From Spirochaetia bacterium (GTDB taxonomy: Bacteria; Spirochaetota; Spirochaetia; Treponematales; Breznakiellaceae), in contig BNUY01000171.1 in NCBI GenBank assembly GCA_025997715.1, positions 1 to 5,626 of the forward strand: a DNA stretch of 5,626 nucleotides, in the 5' to 3' direction. Positions 1 to 4,923 of this stretch are shown piece by piece. The translations under genes were made by a program, and so were the position numbers. Numbering within the stretch: the stretch's first letter is position 1; each line of letters opens with the position of its first letter. Under the pieces are notes generated by a model, which was given only the letters and a program-made list of their open reading frames with translations, did no database searches and was not told where the DNA came from.

Positions 1-557
1 AAAAACACCTGGGTAAGGCCGCGGAGAAGGACGCTCACCACCGCTTCCCGGCCGGTAACCAAAGAATAGGCGCTGATGGACTGGATGGAACGCCAGAACC
101 CGCCCAGGAACAGCTCCGAAAAACCGCCCATGGAAATGAATACCAGCATGGCCACCAGGTTCAGATATTGGCCCATCAGGGGGTTTTCTATTTGCGCCAG
201 GGGGTCGAAGGTTTCCGATGCGCCGAAGCCCATTTGGAGGGAGAAGAACTGGCCGGCGGTGGAGAAGGCGGAGAAGATCAGGGTGAGGTAGAACCCGAGG
301 ATGATCCCAATGATGCCCTCCCCGATGAGAAGAAACAGGAAGTGGAGGCCGAAGGGCGCGATGTCCCAGCCCGCAGCCAGGGCCGTGGGGAAAGCGGTAA
401 AGGCGGCAAACCCCGCCAGGGCGATCTTCGCAACCTGGGGTATGCCGTCACTGGACAGCAAGGGCGCAGTTTCGATCATCGCCAGGGCCCGGGCGGCAAT
501 CAGGAGAAACACGGGGGCGGACGCTAAAATGTCGTTAAGAAACTGCGCTTCAATCAA
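1..557 (-). CDS. fliR: FliR, flagellar type III export gate protein (N-terminal 185 residues, cut by window edge)
   Basis: FliR is an inner-membrane subunit that forms the flagellar export gate with FliP and FliQ, through which rod, hook and filament proteins leave the cytoplasm. I translated this frame directly. It starts IEAQFLNDILASAPVFLLIAA and continues through hydrophobic segments with typical FliR features: an early Ala/Arg-rich first helix, a GEGIIGIILGF stretch, then GQFFSLQMGFG and ENPLMGQYLNL around residues 85-120. The frame is open to the left edge with no stop, so roughly the last quarter to third of the usual 250-265 residues lies outside. The start is TTG at 557-555. An in-frame TAA lies five codons upstream with no ATG or GTG between, and AAGGAG sits 7 nt before the TTG. 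It follows fliQ, as in most flagellar operons, but after an unusually long 142-bp spacer. flhB is expected next, beyond the window. The family call is very secure and the start is well supported. Confidence 0.95.
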   Translation of the reverse strand, partial: MIEAQFLNDILASAPVFLLIAARALAMIETAPLLSSDGIPQVAKIALAGFAAFTAFPTALAAGWDIAPFGLHFLFLLIGEGIIGIILGFYLTLIFSAFSTAGQFFSLQMGFGASETFDPLAQIENPLMGQYLNLVAMLVFISMGGFSELFLGGFWRSIQSISAYSLVTGREAVVSVLLRGLTQVF

Positions 558-564
558 CCTGCAA

Positions 565-570
565 CTCCTT
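565..570 (-). promoter_or_regulatory. Ribosome binding site that fixes the TTG start of fliR
   Basis: On the minus strand AAGGAG is followed by a 7-nt spacer (TTGCAGG) and then TTG at 557-555. The in-frame TAA immediately upstream partly overlaps this motif, so no earlier start is possible. The next in-frame ATG is about 27 codons inside, past the start of the first membrane helix. Confidence 0.8.
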
Positions 571-585
571 TACTACCCAACGTAT

Positions 586-694
586 AAGAGAAGAATTTTA
601 CCACGGACCACACAGACGACACGGACCAGGAAATAGAATGAGATGGCGCTCTTTCGTCCGTGTGGTCCGTGTGGTCTGTGGTTACTCTTCTCTT
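586..694. repeat. Long imperfect inverted repeat made of 9-bp tandem units, between fliQ and fliR
   Basis: The two arms are 586-626 and 656-694, separated by a 29-nt loop. The inner 27 bp of each arm (600-626 and 656-682) pair at 24 of 27 positions, with mismatches at 618/664, 614/668 and 605/677. The outer 9 bp (586-594 and 686-694) pair perfectly, and a small asymmetric bulge lies between these blocks. Each 27-bp block is three 9-bp units close to CACACGGAC. In the right arm, two units (656-664 and 665-673) are identical on the plus strand. The structure lies within the transcript between two co-transcribed genes, ending 15 nt before the fliR ribosome binding site. No uridine run follows it, so it is not a standard intrinsic terminator. 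It could be a dispersed repeat or miniature mobile element, or a processing or attenuation hairpin. Which of these it is cannot be decided from one copy. Confidence 0.85.
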
Positions 695-699
695 CATTC

Positions 700-969
700 C
701 TACCTCGCCATCGCCGGTATCATACGGAAAAGCTGCGCCGTATAATCACCCAGGGATGTAAACATCCAGCCGCCCAGAAGCCCCAGTACCAGCAGTATGG
801 TCAGCACCTTTGGTACAAAGGTCAGGGTCTGCTCCTGGATGGAAGTGGTGGCCTGCAGTATTGCTACCACCAGCCCCACCACAAGGGCCGACAGTAACAG
901 CGGGGCCGCCAACATCAGCACCTGAAATATGCCCCCCCGGAGGAGGGATGTAATCTGCCCAACACTCAT
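700..969 (-). CDS. fliQ: FliQ, flagellar type III export gate protein
   Basis: FliQ is a small inner-membrane protein that packs around FliP and FliR in the flagellar export gate. The product is 89 residues, the usual FliQ length, with two hydrophobic helices (about residues 16-40 and 52-74) joined by a short loop containing the family-typical QATTSIQEQTLTFVPK stretch. I chose the ATG at 969-967 because it gives the canonical N-terminus (MSVGQITSLLRGG) and is preceded by AGGAGG at 983-978. The frame can be extended to a TTG at 1002, adding 11 residues, but that would run into fliP and lacks a good ribosome binding site. The start lies 13 bp after the fliP stop codon, and the ribosome binding site touches that stop, which suggests translation coupled to fliP. 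The stop is TAG at 702-700. Confidence 0.96.
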   Translation of the reverse strand: MSVGQITSLLRGGIFQVLMLAAPLLLSALVVGLVVAILQATTSIQEQTLTFVPKVLTILLVLGLLGGWMFTSLGDYTAQLFRMIPAMAR

Positions 970-977
970 TCTTTGCG

Positions 978-983
978 CCCTCC
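978..983 (-). promoter_or_regulatory. Ribosome binding site deciding the fliQ start
   Basis: AGGAGG on the minus strand overlaps the last base of the fliP stop codon (TAG, 985-983) and lies 8 nt before the fliQ ATG. It supports the 89-residue start over the 100-residue extension. Confidence 0.8.
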
Positions 984-1810
984 TACAGGAACGAACGGAC
1001 AATCTGGTCCGTCAAAAGCCCCCAGCCGTCCACCAGAATAAAGAGGATCAGCTTGAAGGGCATGGAAATCATTACCGGGGGCAGCATGATCATGCCCATG
1101 GACATGAGCGCGCTGGCCACCACCATATCAATCACGATAAAGGGTATGAACAACAAAATGCCTATCTTAAAGGCAATGGTAAGCTCGTTGAGGATGAAGG
1201 CGGGGACAAGCACGTAGGTGGGGACATCATCCAGGGTATTCGGGCGGGGCATCTCCCGCATGGACATAAAGAGTTCGATGTTGCGCTGGCCGCTCCGGCT
1301 CCGCATCTGGCGGGCCATGAAAAGTTTCAGGGGAGCCTCCGCGCCGCGGTAGGCTTCCTGCACCGTGATTTCCCCGTCCCGCAGGGGGGCGAAGGAATTG
1401 TTGTAGATGTCCTCAAAGGTGGGCCACATGATAAACGCGGTGAGGAACAGGGAAATCCCCAGGATCACCTGGTTGGGGGGCACCTGCTGCAGGGACAGCG
1501 CCCGTTTGATAAAGTCCAGCACAATGGAGATGCGCAGGAAGCTGGTACACAGGATGATGATGCTCGGCGCTAGGGAGAGGGCGGTGAGGAGCAATAAAAG
1601 CTGGAGGGAAAAAGCCACCTCCCGCCCCGATTCGGGGTTCCGTACCGTCAGGTCGATGAAGGGGATCACCGGGTCCGCCGGGGCTGCGGGGATGCCCATG
1701 GTGGGCGGCACAGACAGGTTCGGGAAGGGCTGGGGTGTCGTCTGAGCCGCCGCCGGGAGGGGGGCGAACAGGGCCAGCAAACATACCGCAAGGAGTGCCG
1801 CGCGTCTCAT
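983..1810 (-). CDS. fliP: FliP, flagellar type III export gate protein
   Basis: FliP forms the core pore of the flagellar export gate in the inner membrane. The 275-residue product has a cleavable signal peptide (about residues 1-22, ending PAAAQ), which is known for many FliP proteins, then a Pro-rich periplasmic stretch. Hydrophobic segments follow at about 68-92, 114-132, 198-235 and 247-268. The conserved family core is clear: RISIVLDFIKRAL with VPPNQVILG around 93-119, and LVPAFILNELTIAFKIG followed by LLFIPFIVIDMVVAS and MGMIMLPPVMISMPFK around 201-253. Length is normal for the family with a signal peptide (about 250-275). The ATG overlaps the end of fliO by 4 bp (ATGA at 1810-1807), the classic arrangement for translational coupling. 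No residue loss or frameshift is visible. Confidence 0.98.
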   Translation of the reverse strand: MRRAALLAVCLLALFAPLPAAAQTTPQPFPNLSVPPTMGIPAAPADPVIPFIDLTVRNPESGREVAFSLQLLLLLTALSLAPSIIILCTSFLRISIVLDFIKRALSLQQVPPNQVILGISLFLTAFIMWPTFEDIYNNSFAPLRDGEITVQEAYRGAEAPLKLFMARQMRSRSGQRNIELFMSMREMPRPNTLDDVPTYVLVPAFILNELTIAFKIGILLFIPFIVIDMVVASALMSMGMIMLPPVMISMPFKLILFILVDGWGLLTDQIVRSFL

Positions 1811-2448
1811 AGGTTTTGAAGCCTTTCCCGCCGTTTGCGCAGGTCCTCCGCACTGAACCGCTTATCGGCCATATCGCCGCCGCCGCCAAGACGGCGCAGG
1901 ATTGCTGCAAAACCCGGCAGCTTCGGCCCGCCGGCCGGCCCCGACCGCCCGTTGGGCACTTTACGGGAATCCTCCAGCAGCATGGCGTCCACCATTTCCC
2001 GGTCCGTTATTTCCGCGATAAGGGATACGCCGCCGCTTCCTGCGCCGGTTCCCGCGCCGACGAGCCATGCCTTATTCCCCAGGCTCACCACGAATACCGA
2101 ACTGCCGGTAGTCAGGGGGGCGCCGGCCAATACCTTGAGGTAGGGATTTTTCTGTTCAGCCGGGCGGGAAAGGCGTTTGAAGAAGAACACTACCCCGTAG
2201 ATAGCCGCCGCCGCAAGGGCAAGAACCAGGACCATCCGCAGCACGACAAAAATAGTGGGGGTTGGCGCGGGAATGGTTGAATCCGGCTCCGTATCCCACT
2301 GGAATACAAAGTCTTCTGCAGAAATTTCCCCACCGGTGTCCGGCGTTTGAGCGGATAGTTTGTCGAGATTACCAACAATGAAGCCGATGCTCACCACAAG
2401 CACGGCATAAAAAATTTTATGAGACTGATGCAGTTTTTCCCCTCCCAA
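1807..2448 (-). CDS. fliO: FliO (FliZ of some spirochaete papers), flagellar export gate assembly protein
   Basis: FliO is a membrane protein that helps assemble the FliP ring during export-gate construction and is poorly conserved in sequence. The product has up to 213 residues: an N-terminal hydrophobic segment (about 12-28) ending LSAQ that looks like a signal peptide, a periplasmic stretch, and a second membrane helix (about 65-90) followed by Lys/Arg. A short FliO-like beta-rich cytoplasmic domain follows (PYLKVLAGAPLTTGSSVFVVSL, with AWLVGAG after it, about 102-134), then a charged Gly-rich tail. Position between the C-ring gene fliY and fliP supports the call. The stop overlaps the fliP start by 4 bp. 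The start is uncertain: TTG at 2448-2446 is the longest option, but the bases just after it form a strong GGAGG motif leading to a CTG at 2433-2431. The two starts differ by only five residues and do not alter the product. Confidence 0.88.
   Translation of the reverse strand: MGGEKLHQSHKIFYAVLVVSIGFIVGNLDKLSAQTPDTGGEISAEDFVFQWDTEPDSTIPAPTPTIFVVLRMVLVLALAAAAIYGVVFFFKRLSRPAEQKNPYLKVLAGAPLTTGSSVFVVSLGNKAWLVGAGTGAGSGGVSLIAEITDREMVDAMLLEDSRKVPNGRSGPAGGPKLPGFAAILRRLGGGGDMADKRFSAEDLRKRRERLQNL
2439..2445 (-). promoter_or_regulatory. Strong Shine-Dalgarno-like motif inside the annotated 5' end of fliO
   Basis: On the minus strand GGAGGGG at 2445-2439 is followed by AAAAA and a CTG codon at 2433-2431, in frame with fliO. 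This spacing is ideal for initiation at the CTG. The competing TTG at 2448 has only an AAGGA about 11 nt upstream (2464-2460). The motif therefore suggests that the true fliO start may be the CTG, although CTG starts are rare. Confidence 0.45.
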
Positions 2449-2520
2449 GTAGAAACTGATCCTTAATTATTTATTGTACACCATAGTACTATTTTTGTGC
2501 TACCCCTATTTTGCAAAGTT
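2449..2520 (-). other. AT-rich fliY-fliO intergenic gap with a 10-bp palindrome; possible internal promoter
   Basis: This 72-bp gap is longer and clearly more AT-rich than the other short junctions in the operon. It contains a perfect 10-bp palindrome, ATAGTACTAT (2483-2492). On the minus strand a TACAAT hexamer (2480-2475) resembles a -10 box, but no convincing -35 box lies 16-18 bp upstream. A TTGCAA 17 bp before AATAGT is an alternative weak pair. I see no gene and no clear terminator here. A secondary promoter or RNA processing site for the export-gate genes is possible but only weakly supported. Confidence 0.25.
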
Positions 2521-3564
2521 CTAGCTTAAATCACTCATCCGTTCCATGGGGGAAACAATTTCGGTGACCCGGACACCAAAGTTTTCGTCAATAACCACCA
2601 CTTCGCCCTTTGCAATGAGCTTGTGATTCACCAGTATGTCCACCGGTTCCCCGGCAAGTTTATCCAATTCGATGATGGTCCCCTCGCCCATGCCCAGGAT
2701 TTCCTTGATGAGCTTCTTGGTGCGGCCCAACTCTACGGTCATCTCCATGTACACATCCATGATGAGACCGATGTTGCCCGCTTCCTGGGCCGTGGGTTGG
2801 GAGGTCAGGGTGGGATACATGACGGACTGCACATTGGTGGGACCGCCCATGATACCGCCAATGCCGCCGCCTGCGGGAGCCGCCTGAGCCGAAGCCACAG
2901 CGGAGGGTTTGGAAGCCGCAGGAGCGGGGCCGGCATTCAGGGCCCTGGCAATTTCCGCCGCAACCGAGGGGCCGTAGACTTCCCATATTTGATGGGGCGT
3001 TCCGTCACCCAGATCAAGCTGGTACTCCGCAACCGGGAAATCCCCGGCGGGCAGAGCGGCGGCGGCCTTGGGAACATTGGCCGCTTCCGGGGAACCATTG
3101 GCGATAGACTTATTACCGGTCTTGGCGGTAAGGGCGGTGATCTGGGTACCCACAATGGTACCGGCCATTTCCCCAATCACCGACATGGCCATCTCGTCTA
3201 ACTGGATGTTTTCCTCTTTGTTCATCAGGGCGGCAATAGCCTTGGCGGTGTCCTCGCTTAAAAGGAAGCTATGTTCACCGGGGAAACCGGCGCTGAAATC
3301 CGCCTTGACCGCAGTAACCATGTCCGGAAGTGTTGCTACCAGGGCGTCCCGGTTAGAATTACTCACCTGGGGGCCGCTCAGGGTAACCGTTGCGCCGGTC
3401 ATGGTACTCAGGTTGGCGGACTGTGCGCCCACGGTTCCGGCAAGGTAGCCCTGCAGGGCCGCCGCGTCACCGGTATCCCCGCCGTTGCCGCCCCCGGGAC
3501 TTGCGGAATCTCCGCCTGACAGCAACGCATCTATTTCAGCCTGCGAAAGAGCGCTATCGCTCAT
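2521..3564 (-). CDS. fliY: FliY, flagellar switch (C-ring) protein with CheC-like middle domain and FliN/SpoA C-terminus
   Basis: FliY belongs to the cytoplasmic C-ring that sets rotation direction in response to phosphorylated CheY. The 347 residues divide into three parts. Residues 5-17 (ALSQAEIDALLSG) match the CheY-binding-type N-terminal peptide shared by FliM and FliY. Residues about 35-210 form a CheC/FliY-like middle domain. After a low-complexity Ala/Pro/Gly linker (about 211-245), residues about 263-340 form a SpoA/FliN domain (MTVELGRTKKLIKEIL, then LDKLAGEPVDILVNHKLIAKG and GEVVVIDENFGVRV). The C-terminal domain and linker separate it from FliM, although lengths are similar. In the middle domain the CheC phosphatase signature (D/S-xxx-E-xx-N) reads S128, E132, then Gly135 in place of Asn, so activity on CheY-P may be lost. 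The ATG has a purine-rich ribosome binding site (GGAAGGGGGG) and lies 21 bp after fliL, where fliM would be expected in related operons. Confidence 0.95.
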   Translation of the reverse strand: MSDSALSQAEIDALLSGGDSASPGGGNGGDTGDAAALQGYLAGTVGAQSANLSTMTGATVTLSGPQVSNSNRDALVATLPDMVTAVKADFSAGFPGEHSFLLSEDTAKAIAALMNKEENIQLDEMAMSVIGEMAGTIVGTQITALTAKTGNKSIANGSPEAANVPKAAAALPAGDFPVAEYQLDLGDGTPHQIWEVYGPSVAAEIARALNAGPAPAASKPSAVASAQAAPAGGGIGGIMGGPTNVQSVMYPTLTSQPTAQEAGNIGLIMDVYMEMTVELGRTKKLIKEILGMGEGTIIELDKLAGEPVDILVNHKLIAKGEVVVIDENFGVRVTEIVSPMERMSDLS

Positions 3565-3585
3565 ACTATTTCCCCCCCTTCCTGC

Positions 3586-4155
3586 TCATTGTATCTCATT
3601 CACATCAATCTGATAAAACACAATTTTTTTTGCCTTCGCTGCATTCAGAACCCGGGTATTCAGGGCTTCCAGGATCTCCAGCTTCAGCTTTTCTTCGTTC
3701 TCAGTTGTCAGGTCCGCACGATACTTGGAACTAAAGAAGCTCCGGGTAAAATCCTGTAGCTCGGGACGCCGGGCGATCAGCTCTGTTTGCGCGTTTTTAT
3801 CGTTCGGATCATACCCGATGCCTATAGTAACCGATATTGAGTAAGCGGTGGCGTCCCTGCTCCGGGTCCGTATTGGACCAATACCATCGTAGTATTGGTA
3901 TTCCGGCCGCTTCCCGATATAGGGGGAAGAGAAATCGGTCACCACCGTTTGGGACTTTCCACCCCCGTTCATAATTTGAAAGGTGATCACCGTTACGGTA
4001 ACGATGAAAATCAGCGCCCCAAGGCCGATGGCCGCAAACTTGAGCAGATTCGGCAGTAACGCGGCCAGGCCGGCGCCCTTCTTTTTTTTAGCGGCTGCCC
4101 CTTCGGTAATTTCCCCGCCGTCATCCAGCGCTACATCGCCCTCTTCTTCCGCCAT
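3586..4155 (-). CDS. fliL: FliL, flagellar basal-body/stator-associated membrane protein
   Basis: FliL is a single-pass inner-membrane protein whose periplasmic domain surrounds or supports the MotAB stator. The 189-residue product has an acidic N-terminus, a KKKK patch at about 23-26, one membrane helix (about 38-62) and a C-terminal periplasmic domain. That domain carries the usual FliL pattern: a beta strand of alternating residues (TAYSISVTIGIGYD, about 103-116), an ELIARRPELQDFTRSFFSSK segment (about 125-144), LTTENEEKLKLEILEALN, and a final beta strand (IVFYQIDVNEIQ). Length is normal for FliL. The ATG is preceded by AGGAGAGGGAAG and lies 32 bp after the motB stop. The C-terminus ends normally in TGA at 3588-3586, so the missing fliM downstream is not caused by a truncation of fliL. 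Confidence 0.95.
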   Translation of the reverse strand: MAEEEGDVALDDGGEITEGAAAKKKKGAGLAALLPNLLKFAAIGLGALIFIVTVTVITFQIMNGGGKSQTVVTDFSSPYIGKRPEYQYYDGIGPIRTRSRDATAYSISVTIGIGYDPNDKNAQTELIARRPELQDFTRSFFSSKYRADLTTENEEKLKLEILEALNTRVLNAAKAKKIVFYQIDVNEIQ

Positions 4156-4187
4156 AACTTCCCTCTCCTATCTTATAGTACACAATT

Positions 4188-4907
4188 TTACAAATGTCCA
4201 TCATCCAGGATGATAACATCCACCCGCCGGTTATAGGCCCTGCCTTCGGCGGTATCATTCGAGGCCACCGGCGCAGTATGGGCAAACCCCGATACCTGGA
4301 AACGCCGTTCATCTACTCCAATATCGGTAAGATAATTGAGAACACTGATACTACGGGCGGTGGAAAGTTCCCAATTCGATGGCCAGGGGCCCTCGGGGTC
4401 TATCGGGGCATCGTCCGTATGGCCTTCGATGCGGAATTTTTTCCCCGCCACCTCGTCGGAAACCAGGAGGGTGCCCAGCCGGAGCAGGATGTCCCGGGTC
4501 TGTTCCACATTGATCCGGGCGCTGGCGGGGTTAAAGAAGGCGTCCGAGGCCAGGCTTATCACCAGGCCCCGCTCATCGTGGGTAACCTTGACTTTGTTGG
4601 ATTTGACCTCCGGGTTAAAGAGGCTTACCGCCTTTTTTAAAGCCGTACCCAGAGCCCGGCCCCGTTCCATGGAGGGCAGGGAGTTGACGGTATTTCCCAG
4701 GTCCGACATTCGCCCGACCCCCAGGTTAGTGCCCCCGGTGGTGGTATCATTGAAGGCGGCAGCGATGGCTGCCAACGTGGCATCCGTAGACTCATCGGGG
4801 TTGAACAGGGCGACAAAGAAACAGAGCATCAGGGTAACCATGTCTGAATAGGTTACAATCCACTCGCCGCCGGCGCCGCCCGCTTCTTTCTTCTGTTTTT
4901 TCGCCAT
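4188..4907 (-). CDS. motB: MotB, flagellar stator subunit with peptidoglycan-binding OmpA-like domain
   Basis: MotB forms the ion-conducting stator with MotA and anchors it to the cell wall. The 239 residues show a short basic N-terminus (KKQKK), one membrane helix (about 16-35) with the motif WIVTYSDMVTLMLCFFVALF, and a C-terminal OmpA/MotB domain. Asp22 in YSD corresponds to the essential ion-binding Asp of MotB (Asp32 in E. coli). The OmpA domain has EGHTDDAPI at 161-169, NWELSTARS at 178-186 and GRAYNRRVDV at 222-231, including the residues that contact peptidoglycan. A helix just after the membrane segment (about 40-55) is in the position of the plug that closes unassembled stators. The ATG follows motA by 16 bp with AAGGA (4918-4914) 6 nt upstream. 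The protein looks complete and functional. Confidence 0.98.
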   Translation of the reverse strand: MAKKQKKEAGGAGGEWIVTYSDMVTLMLCFFVALFNPDESTDATLAAIAAAFNDTTTGGTNLGVGRMSDLGNTVNSLPSMERGRALGTALKKAVSLFNPEVKSNKVKVTHDERGLVISLASDAFFNPASARINVEQTRDILLRLGTLLVSDEVAGKKFRIEGHTDDAPIDPEGPWPSNWELSTARSISVLNYLTDIGVDERRFQVSGFAHTAPVASNDTAEGRAYNRRVDVIILDDGHL

Positions 4908-4923
4908 CCCTAATCCTTATGTC

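Noticed and set aside
600..682. CRISPR-like short repeats
   Set aside because: The 9-bp units are directly adjacent and arranged in opposing arms, with no 25-35 bp repeats separated by unique spacers and no cas genes.
586..694. Intrinsic transcription terminator between fliQ and fliR
   Set aside because: The stem is far longer than usual, is followed by mixed sequence rather than a uridine run in either direction, and lies between genes that normally share a transcript.
970..1002. Eleven-residue N-terminal extension of fliQ from a TTG codon
   Set aside because: It would overlap the fliP end, has no good ribosome binding site, and exceeds the usual FliQ length; the ATG at 969 has AGGAGG upstream.
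929..1573. Long plus-strand open frame of 214 codons opposite fliP and the start of fliQ
   Set aside because: It is rich in His, Gly and Asp with no recognisable domain, runs antisense to the well-conserved fliP, and has the composition expected from the reverse of a hydrophobic GC-rich gene.
1413..1910. Minus-strand frame of 165 codons overlapping the fliP-fliO junction
   Set aside because: It is an alternative frame of two clear genes; the Pro/His/Gly-rich translation has no family resemblance.
2623..3201. Plus-strand open frame of 192 codons opposite fliY
   Set aside because: It lies entirely antisense to fliY, has low-complexity Gly/His/Arg composition and no credible ribosome binding site or domain.
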